64,000 nt of DNA, from contig NZ_JACIJO010000002.1 of assembly GCF_014206875.1 (NCBI RefSeq), positions 434,001 through 498,000 on the forward strand, read 5' to 3'. The translations under genes and the position numbers were made by a program. Positions 54,166-62,713 of the stretch are shown in pieces. Origin of the DNA: Algoriphagus iocasae (GTDB taxonomy: Bacteria > Bacteroidota > Bacteroidia > Cytophagales > Cyclobacteriaceae). How positions within the stretch are numbered: the stretch's first letter is position 1; each line of letters starts with the position of its first letter. The notes below the pieces were generated by a model, which searched no databases, was not told the origin of the DNA, and worked only from the letters and a program-made list of their open reading frames with translations.

Positions 54166-55305
54166 TTAATCAAATTTAAATCTCGTGGGCTTTTCTGTAA
54201 CACAATCAGCCAAGTATTCGCCTAATGCTGCCGAATGCTTGAAACCATGGCCTGAGCAGGCAGAAACCCACCATTCATTCGCAATTTCGGGGTTTTGCTT
54301 AACCATAAATCTGGCATCCTCTGTAACCGTATAAAAACATACAGTAGACTTTAAAAAGTTGTTTTTCAAGCCGGAAACACGGTTTTCCACTTTTTCTTTC
54401 CAAAACTTTTGTTGCTCTTCAATACTAACTTCCCTTTCTATCAAATCCGGATGGGATACCTCGAAAAAGGACTCTGTAGCCATCTTGATTGACTTTCCAT
54501 CCAAACTTGGAAATCCATAGATAAAATCTTCCGGATCGGCTCCAATCCCCCACATAAATACAGGTGAATTTTCCCAATCTTTATCCTCAATTTCTATCCA
54601 GTGAAGAATTTGTCTGCAAATCTTCAGCTTCTCTTCCTCTGCCCTTGGTAAAAAATCCTTGATCCATCCACCGGAACAATTGATGACTTTCTCTGTATAA
54701 AATTTTACTCCTCCCACATTCACTTCAATCTCATTTTCAGATGATCTGCTGACCGTGGTAACAGGACTATTAGTGAGAATTTTTGCTCCATTTCGCTTAG
54801 CAAGATCTAATTGCGCCCGAATTGCCACTTCTGGTTTTAGGTATCCCGCTGTGGGCTCAAAATATCCCGACGCATTGGCTTCCAATCGAAAGTTCGGATA
54901 TCTCTCTCTAAGCTCCTTTGCATTTAAAAGTTGATGAGCTATTCCAAATGCTTTTGCAAAATCAACTGTTCTTTTGAAAAAACCGTCCGATCCATGCTTT
55001 GACCAAGGAGATTTTCCCGAGTCCATCAAAATTCCTCCACAAGAAGTGAAAATTTGAGTATTGGATTCTATTTCTATTGTTTTCCAAAGCTCATGAGAGC
55101 GCATCACTATCGGAACATACTCTGGAGATTCCCCCACAGCCAATCTGGTAATCCGCGTTTCTCCATGAGAAGAACCCAAGCTATGCGGAGGATCGAAGCG
55201 ATCAATCCCTAAAATTGACAAGCCACGCTTAGAAAGTTGGTAAAGGGCCGCAGAACCTATTGCGCCCAAACCAATGACAATGACATCAAACTTTTTAGAA
55301 AGCAT
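54166..55305 (-). CDS. solA: SolA-like FAD-dependent amino acid oxidase
   Basis: A 379-residue flavoprotein of the monomeric sarcosine oxidase/N-methyltryptophan oxidase family. The FAD motif GLGAIGSAAL is near residues 12-21 and the covalent-flavin Cys lies in SACSGHGFKHS near 348. It oxidises N-methylated amino acids to the amine, formaldehyde and hydrogen peroxide; the exact substrate is uncertain. The ATG at 55305 was chosen over a TTG three codons upstream. Confidence 0.88.
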   Translation of the reverse strand: MLSKKFDVIVIGLGAIGSAALYQLSKRGLSILGIDRFDPPHSLGSSHGETRITRLAVGESPEYVPIVMRSHELWKTIEIESNTQIFTSCGGILMDSGKSPWSKHGSDGFFKRTVDFAKAFGIAHQLLNAKELRERYPNFRLEANASGYFEPTAGYLKPEVAIRAQLDLAKRNGAKILTNSPVTTVSRSSENEIEVNVGGVKFYTEKVINCSGGWIKDFLPRAEEEKLKICRQILHWIEIEDKDWENSPVFMWGIGADPEDFIYGFPSLDGKSIKMATESFFEVSHPDLIEREVSIEEQQKFWKEKVENRVSGLKNNFLKSTVCFYTVTEDARFMVKQNPEIANEWWVSACSGHGFKHSAALGEYLADCVTEKPTRFKFD

Positions 55306-55354
55306 AGAATCCAAACGCTAATTAGTGGCTAGTTGGCACTGAAATTAAAAAAAA

Positions 55355-55387
55355 AGGCAATAATCTGAATTACCAGTGTTATTGCCT
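55355..55387 (-). terminator. Terminator of the coiled-coil membrane protein gene
   Basis: AGGCAATAA (55355-55363) pairs with TTATTGCCT (55379-55387) with a 15-base loop. On the minus strand a run of nine T follows. Confidence 0.65.
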
Positions 55388-55412
55388 GTCTTATATAAAC
55401 TGAGGTATGCTT

Positions 55413-56015
55413 CTACTTTTTGCCCATTTGAGCATCAATCAATTCTCTTTTCAATTTACGCTCACGCTCCAATGTATTTTTTCGATGGGCGTCAAATTCT
55501 TCCTGAACTTCCACCAAATCGTTTTGTGCTTTTTTGATTTTCTTGAAACTACGGAAATACTGAAAGGAGAAAAAGCCCAGTGCCGCAGCCAAAATAGCGA
55601 CCAGTAACCACATCATAGAAGAGTAAACCGCTTTATGAATTCCCATCCCTAAAAAGGTGAAATTGTCTTTGGCAGCGATCGCCTCTTCCTTTTCCATTTC
55701 TGCTTGCTCCAAGTGGGAATTCATACTCCCGATGGAATCTTTTTGACTGGTAATCTGATTATTAAGATCCAAAACTTCCTGTCTCATGGTCCGCATCGAA
55801 TCAAGAATATTTGATTTGAGCTTATCCAAATTGGTTCGCTTTACAACTTTATATTCCTGAAAATTATTGGACACATTATAGATGTAATCAAATTGGCTAT
55901 CGATCGTGCCACTGTTTAAAGATCCCTTGTCTGTGTCATCACCTTGAGCGAATGAAAGGTTTCCAAATCCTATCAAAACGTACAGCAGACAACTAAGGGA
56001 GAATAATCTTAACAT
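55413..56015 (-). CDS. Exported coiled-coil protein with one membrane helix
   Basis: A 200-residue protein from the ATG at 56015, which gives a signal peptide MLRLFSLSCLLYVLIGFGNL; longer starts are possible. A long coiled coil (about residues 55-115) is followed by one membrane helix (SSMMWLLVAILAAALGFFSF) and a second basic coiled coil. No catalytic motif is visible, so methyltransferase names attached to similar proteins should be treated with care. Function is unknown. Confidence 0.7.
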   Translation of the reverse strand: MLRLFSLSCLLYVLIGFGNLSFAQGDDTDKGSLNSGTIDSQFDYIYNVSNNFQEYKVVKRTNLDKLKSNILDSMRTMRQEVLDLNNQITSQKDSIGSMNSHLEQAEMEKEEAIAAKDNFTFLGMGIHKAVYSSMMWLLVAILAAALGFFSFQYFRSFKKIKKAQNDLVEVQEEFDAHRKNTLERERKLKRELIDAQMGKK

Positions 56016-56194
56016 TGGGTATAATTTTAACAAATTGGGGGATTCGCTTCGGGCTTCAATAAACATGCCCTCGGACAAAAATAGACTCATTTTTTTAAAA
56101 AACTCCCCAATTTCTTTTCAATTTTACGGGTTACCGATTGGTCCTCAAACCAATACATGATTTTGCTTGAGGTTTTTGGAAAAATTCCCGAAAA

Positions 56195-57421
56195 TCAGAT
56201 CTCCTTTACCGTATCTACTTTTGATGCAATAAAGGCAGGTCTATAGCTCGCTAGAAGGGTGATTCCCACCACTGCCATACTAATCCAAACGAAATCTGTC
56301 CAGATCATTTTTACTGGATAGGCATCGATTACAGCAGAGGAAATTCCCAAGGAAACCAAGCCAAACTTTTCCTGAACAAGGCAAATCAAAAATCCTAAAA
56401 TCAATCCAATTAAGGCACCGCTGAAAGCAATCATGGAACCTTGTTTTAAGAATATTCTACGTATCAATTTGTCAGGAGCTCCCATGGCTTTCAATACTGC
56501 GATGTCCTTTTTCTTCTCGATGGCAAGCATACTGAGAGAAAAGAAAATATTAAAAGAGGCAATCGCGAGAATGAATGTGAGCGTCAAAAACACAAAAAGT
56601 TTTTCAAGTTTAACTGTTCGAAGTAGCCCAGCATGCTGCTCATCGGTGTTTTTCACCAAAAACTTTCTCCCCAATAATTCTTTCAATCTAGCCTGAACCG
56701 AATTGATAGATTTACCTTCCTCCACTTTAATTTCCAGTGAAGTCCTCCTATTCCCATAATTCAGGAGGTTTTTAGCAAAATCCAGCGGAGCAATAACATA
56801 TTCATCATCAAATTGGCGATCAATGCTGAAAAATGCAGCAGGGTCTAAAATCGCCGAAGAATACAATTGATTGGGATCAATCGTGGCTGCAGACCGAGGA
56901 GCTTTTGGATAAAAGACTTTTAATGGGACATTGATGTCATTCAGGTTGATCGAAAGATAAAATCCGACTCCCCGGCCTAGAATTGCTGCAGGTCTCAGCT
57001 CAGTCCCCAAAGTCGTATCTCCCCAAAAATACCCTCTTGAGAATCTTCCTTGATCCAGAAAATTATCAGAAACACCTTTCAGTCTAGCCACCATTTGATT
57101 TCCATTGTAATCAAATAGAGCATTGTCTTCAATAACTTCCGTCAAAATCTCCACTCCTTCGATTGACCGAATGCTGTCTAGCCAATCTTCTGTCACTTCA
57201 AAGCTTTTCCCCTCAGCCACTTCGATTTTCAGCTCTGCATCAAAGCTTGCAAAAAGTCCTCTGATCAAATCCTCCAATCCATTAAACACAGACATGACAA
57301 TCACCAAGGCCATGGTGCCCACAGCGACACCTACCATCGAAATGGTCGAAAGTATCGTGATGAAATTCCGCTTCTTTTTGCTTCGGAAATATCTGCCTGC
57401 TATAAAAAAACTAAGGTTCAA
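56195..57421 (-). CDS. LolC/E-FtsX-family ABC transporter permease
   Basis: A 408-residue membrane permease of the FtsX/LolC-E type: an N-terminal helix with GVAVGTMALVIVMSVFNGLED (near residues 31-51), a periplasmic MacB_PCD-like domain, and three C-terminal helices with the VLKAMGAPDKLIRRIF coupling region. It probably takes part in lipoprotein release from the inner membrane. The start is a TTG (57421), since no ATG exists in frame before the conserved start SFFIAGRYFRSKKKRN. It lies 12 bases after rbfA. Confidence 0.9.
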   Translation of the reverse strand: MNLSFFIAGRYFRSKKKRNFITILSTISMVGVAVGTMALVIVMSVFNGLEDLIRGLFASFDAELKIEVAEGKSFEVTEDWLDSIRSIEGVEILTEVIEDNALFDYNGNQMVARLKGVSDNFLDQGRFSRGYFWGDTTLGTELRPAAILGRGVGFYLSINLNDINVPLKVFYPKAPRSAATIDPNQLYSSAILDPAAFFSIDRQFDDEYVIAPLDFAKNLLNYGNRRTSLEIKVEEGKSINSVQARLKELLGRKFLVKNTDEQHAGLLRTVKLEKLFVFLTLTFILAIASFNIFFSLSMLAIEKKKDIAVLKAMGAPDKLIRRIFLKQGSMIAFSGALIGLILGFLICLVQEKFGLVSLGISSAVIDAYPVKMIWTDFVWISMAVVGITLLASYRPAFIASKVDTVKEI

Positions 57422-57433
57422 TCTGGCCTATCG

Positions 57434-57817
57434 TTAATCTTCTGAATCCTCTTCCTCTTCTTCTGGAGCTTCCGGGATGTTCAAATCAGAAATCACCTTA
57501 TCCATGTGCTGTGCATAAGATGCCGAATCATCCGGGAAAAAGGCGATTTCAGGAATTACCCTAACAGATTTTCCAATTCTTTTGGCTAGCTGATGCCTGA
57601 TTTCTTTTTTATGCTCATTGATCAACTTAAAGGTCGCATCAGGATCGCACAGCAAAAAACTGAGATACACTTTTGCAAAACCTAAGTCTGGACTCACCAA
57701 AACACGTGTAATGGTAATCATCGCTCTTCCTACAAGATGCTTGGCGTCTTTTTGAAAGATGTCTCCAAGTTCTTTTTGGATTAATTTGGAGTATTTTTGT
57801 TGTCTTTTACTTTCCAT
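57434..57817 (-). CDS. rbfA: Ribosome-binding factor A
   Basis: A 127-residue KH-fold protein from the ATG at 57817, which binds the 30S subunit during maturation and cold shock. Typical segments are RQQKYSKLIQKELGDI, the PDLGFAKVYLSF strand and a C-terminal ARNxx-like VIPEIAFFPDDSASYAQHMDKV. A TTG start 14 codons upstream is less likely. An exact -7 box (57835-57842) lies 18 bases before this ATG, supporting the choice. The acidic tail EEEEEDSED is unusual but common in this phylum. Confidence 0.92.
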   Translation of the reverse strand: MESKRQQKYSKLIQKELGDIFQKDAKHLVGRAMITITRVLVSPDLGFAKVYLSFLLCDPDATFKLINEHKKEIRHQLAKRIGKSVRVIPEIAFFPDDSASYAQHMDKVISDLNIPEAPEEEEEDSED

Positions 57818-57834
57818 GTGAAGTATTTGTGGTA

Positions 57835-57842
57835 CAAATTTA
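57835..57842 (-). promoter_or_regulatory. -7 box before rbfA
   Basis: Minus-strand TAAATTTG matches TAnnTTTG exactly and predicts a transcript start about 10 bases before the ATG at 57817. No good -33 element at 17-20 bases is seen. Confidence 0.4.
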
Positions 57843-57911
57843 GCGAAATAGTTGGGCAAGCTTTAATTTCGGGCTGTCACATCCCAAGTCAAACTCAATA
57901 TTCCGAACATC

Positions 57912-59297
57912 TTGCTTCAATTTTTCAAAGTCAATGACCCTTTTAGGCTGGTAGGATTAGCAGTTTACCTGCTTATTTTCACTACGCTTTATCTTGTTTG
58001 GAACTCTACCCCTTTAACTTCTCTTCAGTTGACCTGGATGGTTTTAGGAGAGAGATTAGGCGAAGGTTTCTTTCTATATCAAGATATTATTGATGACTCT
58101 GGCCCCCTTTCGGCAGGATTTTTTACAATGGTGGACTTTCTATTTGGTAGAAGTCAACTCGCCTATGAATTAATCGGAAGAGTATTTATTCTGTTTCAAA
58201 TTATTTACTGGAACACCATTCTGATCAAATATAGAGTGTTTGATGAGAACACCTACCTCCCGGCGATCATAATGGCGGCACTTTTCCATTTTTCATTTGA
58301 CATGCTGTCGCTAAATCCAGCGATGCTAGGAAGTACATTTTTGATTTTGGCTTTGGGACAGCTTTTTTCTCAAACAGTATTACAAAAAGAAACCAGCGAA
58401 TCAACCTTACTGATAGGGATCTATGGCGGTTTGGCTGCCGGATTTCATCCAAGTTATTTGCTTTTCCTTCCATATATGATCATCACTGGCATTGCCATCA
58501 GTGGTTTTTCTTTTAGGCAATTGATGCTTTCTTTGGTAGGATATGTGCTTCCGATCTTATTCATCATCGTTTTTTATTATTGGAATGATGGCCTACAGGA
58601 AGCAATAGATATTTGGCCAATGATCTTGGTATCAGAGAAAATCTCCTATCAATCTGTCTGGAGTTGGCTGATCTTGGCTTCTTTCCCAATAATCCTTTCA
58701 ATGGTTGGCTATTTCTTAAGTGCTGTTTTAAAAGGCTCAACCATCAATCAGCAAAAACAAAGACAACTCATTATCCTGTGGCTGATATTTGCAGCTGCTG
58801 AATTCTTCTTTATCAAAAAACAAGCGGCCTTCCAACTGATCATTTTTATACCGGGACTTACCTACATGATCACGCAGTATTTTCTGTATCTGAAAAGAGG
58901 ATTGATTTCCAATTTGAGTTTTTATCTATTGATTTTTGGATTGCCAATAGGTGCTTGGTGGTTTTGGCAAACGAAGGTGGATAACCCAAAGTACTTCGTT
59001 TCTGAGCAGATTAACCCAGCTTTAAATGGAAAAGAAATCATGATATTGGGTCCGGACATTTCCGATTATCAAAACTCCAAATTAGGAGGCCCATTTTTAA
59101 ATTATTCACTGAGCAAAGTGTACTTGAATCAGGATCGGGATCTTCCGGAAAAAGCACGGCTTTATCAGATGTTACAAAACCAGGAACCCCAAGTAATCAT
59201 TGACCAAGAAGGACAGTTTGAAGCAATTTTAAATGATTTTCCTGAATTGAGTAGGCATTATGTTTTAGATAAGAAGGGTGTATTTGTTTTAAAATAG
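57912..59297 (+). CDS. DUF6427 family membrane protein
   Basis: A 461-residue polytopic membrane protein with ten or more predicted helices. Hallmarks of DUF6427 are the N-terminal FFKVNDPFRLVGLAVYLL and GEGFFLYQDIIDDSGPLSAG segments. The C-terminal soluble part (about residues 360-461) looks like a small globular domain. The function is unknown. The start is a TTG (57912) with no in-frame ATG before the conserved beginning. A terminator follows. Confidence 0.8.
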   Translation: MLQFFKVNDPFRLVGLAVYLLIFTTLYLVWNSTPLTSLQLTWMVLGERLGEGFFLYQDIIDDSGPLSAGFFTMVDFLFGRSQLAYELIGRVFILFQIIYWNTILIKYRVFDENTYLPAIIMAALFHFSFDMLSLNPAMLGSTFLILALGQLFSQTVLQKETSESTLLIGIYGGLAAGFHPSYLLFLPYMIITGIAISGFSFRQLMLSLVGYVLPILFIIVFYYWNDGLQEAIDIWPMILVSEKISYQSVWSWLILASFPIILSMVGYFLSAVLKGSTINQQKQRQLIILWLIFAAAEFFFIKKQAAFQLIIFIPGLTYMITQYFLYLKRGLISNLSFYLLIFGLPIGAWWFWQTKVDNPKYFVSEQINPALNGKEIMILGPDISDYQNSKLGGPFLNYSLSKVYLNQDRDLPEKARLYQMLQNQEPQVIIDQEGQFEAILNDFPELSRHYVLDKKGVFVLK

Positions 59298-59326
59298 AAG
59301 GGTAGATATTTGACATTCAGATAGAT

Positions 59327-59354
59327 AAAGGGTATTTTTAATGACCCTTTTTTT
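59327..59354 (+). terminator. Terminator of the DUF6427 gene
   Basis: AAAGGGT (59327-59333) pairs with ACCCTTT (59344-59350) over a ten-base loop, then four more T. It lies 30 bases past the gene. Confidence 0.7.
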
Positions 59355-59383
59355 ATTTCCATTTTTCAAATAACTCACTTTTC

Positions 59384-60763
59384 ATGCATACGATTGGCCA
59401 ATTGCTGGAATCATGTTCTATCAATGAAAAGAACCTGCTTCTCCAATACATTTCTATTAAGAACTCACCGAGTTCTAAAAAATATCGGCTTTTAAAATTG
59501 ATGATCAAAAACCCGGAATTGAAAGATCCTGAGTTTGCATCCATTATTTATGATTCATCAGAACATTCTGCCTATTCTCAATTGAAAAAAAGGCTAACTG
59601 AAGAATTGATTTCCCATATCAGTTTGATCAAGAAATCCAGCTTTCAAAAAGAAAACTGCAAACGAATGCAGGTCATCGAATTACTTCAAAAAGGCCAGCA
59701 TTTTCTACATCTTGACCTTCAAAAAGAAGGGGTGAAATATCTAAAGAAAGCCTTGGAGCTTGCTGGAAGACAAGGTTATACAGATTTGGTATTATGCATT
59801 CATGAGACTGCCAGAACGGCTGGAGTAGCAGAGCCATTGAATTACGATGAGCTTTTCCGGTTGAAAAACGCTCTTTGCAAACAATTAGAACTAACCCTGA
59901 ATAATTCTAAAGTAGAGCCAGAGCAAAATAAAGCGAATTTGATTTCTCTCAAGAAATCTGTCTTGCAGACAGAGTCAAATAATGAGGTGTTGAACTTACT
60001 TGAGAAAAGCGAAATGTATTTAGAGCAAAATAGTCTTAAAAAGGCCTCAATTGCTATACAAGATGCCGAATCCATTCTTTATTCCTACCCTTCTATCCAT
60101 CAGCCAGAAATAGTTTGGAGATTGAATTTGACACAACAATCGGTGTTATTGAAATATGGAGCTTATGAAGAATTGATTAATAATTGTCAAAAAACATTAC
60201 AGATAAAAGGGATACCGGATCATGTGAAGGTTGAGGTATACAAGAATGAATGGTTTGCGGCTTTTTATCTCGGATATAATGAATTGGCAAAAAAAATACT
60301 TTTAAAGTTAGCACAATACCGAACTCAGTTGAATCAAAATATCTGGCATTATTATGAATCTTACCTTTTATTTCAGGAAGGAAAATTTCAGGAATCCCTG
60401 CACCTGAATCACGATTGTCAGCGCTTACTTAAATCAAATACGGATTACTTTTTAGGGTCGAAACTTTTTGAAATGATGATTTTAATCGAAAGAAATGAAT
60501 GGGATTGGCTAGAGTTTAAGTTAGAAAATTTTCGAAAGACACTTTATGCTACCAAAAGCAAAACCAAAAACAGAATTCAATCATTTTTCCATTGCCTTCA
60601 GCATCTCCAAAAATTAACCGATTCCTCACGTTCAATGGAGTTAAAAAAGTTTAGGCATTATCAATTATTAACTAGTGAAAACGAATCCTTTTCCTGGCAA
60701 CCTGGAACATTTGAATTGATACCTTATCATCAGTGGATTGAAAAATTGTTGAAGGTGAATTGA
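59384..60763 (+). CDS. Helical-repeat (TPR-like) protein next to the eCIS
   Basis: A 459-residue soluble protein with no signal peptide, helical throughout. It shows repeated amphipathic helix pairs such as GVKYLKKALELAGRQGYTDLV and SLKKASIAIQDAESILYSYP, resembling tetratricopeptide repeats. No catalytic or DNA-binding motif is visible. It is on the same strand as the contractile injection genes, separated from them by a 203-base gap that contains their promoter-like site. A regulatory or assembly role is only an inference. Confidence 0.6.
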   Translation: MHTIGQLLESCSINEKNLLLQYISIKNSPSSKKYRLLKLMIKNPELKDPEFASIIYDSSEHSAYSQLKKRLTEELISHISLIKKSSFQKENCKRMQVIELLQKGQHFLHLDLQKEGVKYLKKALELAGRQGYTDLVLCIHETARTAGVAEPLNYDELFRLKNALCKQLELTLNNSKVEPEQNKANLISLKKSVLQTESNNEVLNLLEKSEMYLEQNSLKKASIAIQDAESILYSYPSIHQPEIVWRLNLTQQSVLLKYGAYEELINNCQKTLQIKGIPDHVKVEVYKNEWFAAFYLGYNELAKKILLKLAQYRTQLNQNIWHYYESYLLFQEGKFQESLHLNHDCQRLLKSNTDYFLGSKLFEMMILIERNEWDWLEFKLENFRKTLYATKSKTKNRIQSFFHCLQHLQKLTDSSRSMELKKFRHYQLLTSENESFSWQPGTFELIPYHQWIEKLLKVN

Positions 60764-60906
60764 TCCTTTATTCACCTAAAAACCACTTGACTTAAACCCG
60801 GATTTTAGTCATTACTAAGAAATTATTAAATTTTAAACATCTGATTTTTAGTTATTTAAACAAATGATTGCATAATATTTTGTGTCAATTTTTTGAAATC
60901 CTTCCT

Positions 60907-60936
60907 TTTGTTAGGCTTTTAGGAATAGTAAATTTT
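60907..60936 (+). promoter_or_regulatory. Promoter candidate of the eCIS operon
   Basis: TTTG (60907-60910), an 18-base spacer, then TAAATTTT (60929-60936) matches TTTG/TAnnTTTG with one mismatch. The predicted start is about 22 bases before the ATG at 60967. The same spacing occurs at 19779-19808. Confidence 0.5.
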
Positions 60937-60966
60937 ATGCATTCATAGTGATCTATTTTTTTAAAG

Positions 60967-61575
60967 ATGATTTATTCAGCGTTAGAATTTTTAACTCAAG
61001 AGCTCAATGCCTTTATCAAATTAAAGGTGGGTGACCCTGTAGGAGATAGAATTGTTCTGTCCTCTGTGACAAATGAAACCGGGATCATCATTCCAGACAA
61101 AAGTCTTGGTTTATCCCTGATCAATATTGAGGAAGAACGGACTATCAAGGAGCAGCGGAGCACCTATATAAATGCTGTTGGAAAAACAGAAAAAAGAAAC
61201 CCTGATATCCAACTCAATCTTTATGTACTGATCACTGCCAATTTTCAGAACAAAAATGCGAATGACAGTACCGATGATTATGTGGAGGGGTTGAAACAGC
61301 TCGGTTATGCCATCTCTTTTTTTCAATCTAAAAATGTTTTTACCAAAGAAAACAGTCCTTCACTTTCCGGAAAAGATCCTGGACTTACCAAAATTGTAGT
61401 AGAGCTCTACAGCTATTCATTTGAGCAGCTTTATAACTTCTGGACTGTCGTTGGCGCCAAATATCTTCCCTCTGTCCTTTATAAGGTCAAAACCATTCGT
61501 ATTCAGGAAAACCAACTTCTGGAAAGCGGTGATCCAATTGAAAAAATTCATCTTAATTCCCTGCACAAATCATGA
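60967..61575 (+). CDS. DUF4255 (Pvc16-type) cap protein of a contractile injection system
   Basis: A 202-residue DUF4255-family protein. The N-terminus MIYSALEFLTQELNAFIK and the later ILITANFQNKN-like strand region are typical. In eCIS such as Photorhabdus PVC and Algoriphagus AlgoCIS, DUF4255 (Pvc16-type) proteins act at the tube terminus as cap. It is the first gene of the operon and overlaps the next gene by four bases (ATGA). The neighbouring sheath gene supports the assignment. Confidence 0.85.
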   Translation: MIYSALEFLTQELNAFIKLKVGDPVGDRIVLSSVTNETGIIIPDKSLGLSLINIEEERTIKEQRSTYINAVGKTEKRNPDIQLNLYVLITANFQNKNANDSTDDYVEGLKQLGYAISFFQSKNVFTKENSPSLSGKDPGLTKIVVELYSYSFEQLYNFWTVVGAKYLPSVLYKVKTIRIQENQLLESGDPIEKIHLNSLHKS

Positions 61576-62699
61576 GCATTATCTACACACGCCTAGGCGA
61601 AGTAGCGCTTCGCCATGATTTCTATCAAGATGGTATTGCCAAAGGGATTCAAATTCGGCCTACTCAAGAAACTATGGGGCTACTAAAAAATGGAAGAATC
61701 CTTTTTAAAACTACTCTTGGTGGAGCCGTATTACTTTATCTAGCCGAGGAAGATGAAACCACACCTCTCAGTCCTTTAAAAGTTCCTCTTTCATTTTTCT
61801 TTTATCTGTATCCTGAGAATGTAGGGTCATTCTATCAGATTACAGATCTGGATGAAGGCAGCAAAAAATACGAAAGCGGAAAAATCCCTTTCTTTTACAA
61901 TACTCCTAACCAGGCATCTACAGATTCTGCCTCCCCGGAAATTCTTTCCTATCGACTGTTGGATGGAGCCCCGAGAAAAGTTTTTTCATTGGATGTAAAA
62001 CTAAATCCCGAACCTGCTTCGGTCAGACTCAAGGTTAGAAACTCAAAAGGAGAGGTTATTTCTGCCGCTAGATCTTCGACTGGTGAATGGCTCCCTGATT
62101 TAACCGAAATCTTTCCTGACTCTCAGGGGAAATTCCGTCTGGTTTTTGATCTATCAGGAAAGGCGGAAGGACTTTACACAATAACGCTTCGGGATGAGGC
62201 AGATAGTACAGACCTTTGGTCCAAAGAGTATTTTTTGGCAGATGATTTCCCTAGTTCTTGTATCGGACTTTTTGAAATCAAATATGACCCAGCACCTGCT
62301 CACCTATATGGCCCCAAAGAATATTATCAACTCAATTTTACAAGCCTAGAAAGTCTTTGGACCTATTTCATAGTAAATGGGAATGAAAAAATTGATTTGG
62401 TCACGAGTAATCTATCTATTCAGGATGACGGGAATGAGGGATCTGTCCCATACGGCACTTACAATTTCAATCAAATAGGGGCGAGTCCAAATGTGGATAT
62501 CAAACTCAATGGAAAAGAAACGGTCGTTTTCCGCTCCCAATCGAAGATTCCCTACTTCGAAATCCCTAAGCTAAATCTCAAGCTGGTCAAATCACCAGGA
62601 AATCAAGTATTGATTCCTAACCTACCCAATCCCTCTAGATCAGCGGCAACAAAGGATTCCGGTGGTGAAATCAACACAGAAATATATGTATACATCTAG
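61572..62699 (+). CDS. Unrecognised eCIS-operon protein
   Basis: A 375-residue protein with no signal peptide. It starts inside the stop of the DUF4255 gene (ATGA overlap) and lies 14 bases before the sheath gene, so it is part of the operon. The N-terminal 110 residues are beta-rich. A second beta-rich region around 180-250 has an Ig-like LRVRNSKGEVISA feel, and a third region reaches the end. I recognise no named family. By position it may be a cap-adaptor, baseplate or structural protein of the eCIS, which is inference. Confidence 0.55.
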   Translation: MSIIYTRLGEVALRHDFYQDGIAKGIQIRPTQETMGLLKNGRILFKTTLGGAVLLYLAEEDETTPLSPLKVPLSFFFYLYPENVGSFYQITDLDEGSKKYESGKIPFFYNTPNQASTDSASPEILSYRLLDGAPRKVFSLDVKLNPEPASVRLKVRNSKGEVISAARSSTGEWLPDLTEIFPDSQGKFRLVFDLSGKAEGLYTITLRDEADSTDLWSKEYFLADDFPSSCIGLFEIKYDPAPAHLYGPKEYYQLNFTSLESLWTYFIVNGNEKIDLVTSNLSIQDDGNEGSVPYGTYNFNQIGASPNVDIKLNGKETVVFRSQSKIPYFEIPKLNLKLVKSPGNQVLIPNLPNPSRSAATKDSGGEINTEIYVYI

Positions 62700-62713
62700 T
62701 AAATAAATCGAAA

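Noticed and set aside
60764..60966. Search for a tRNA or other attachment site ahead of the eCIS
   Set aside because: No cloverleaf or terminal direct repeats are seen, so there is no sign of integration at this edge.
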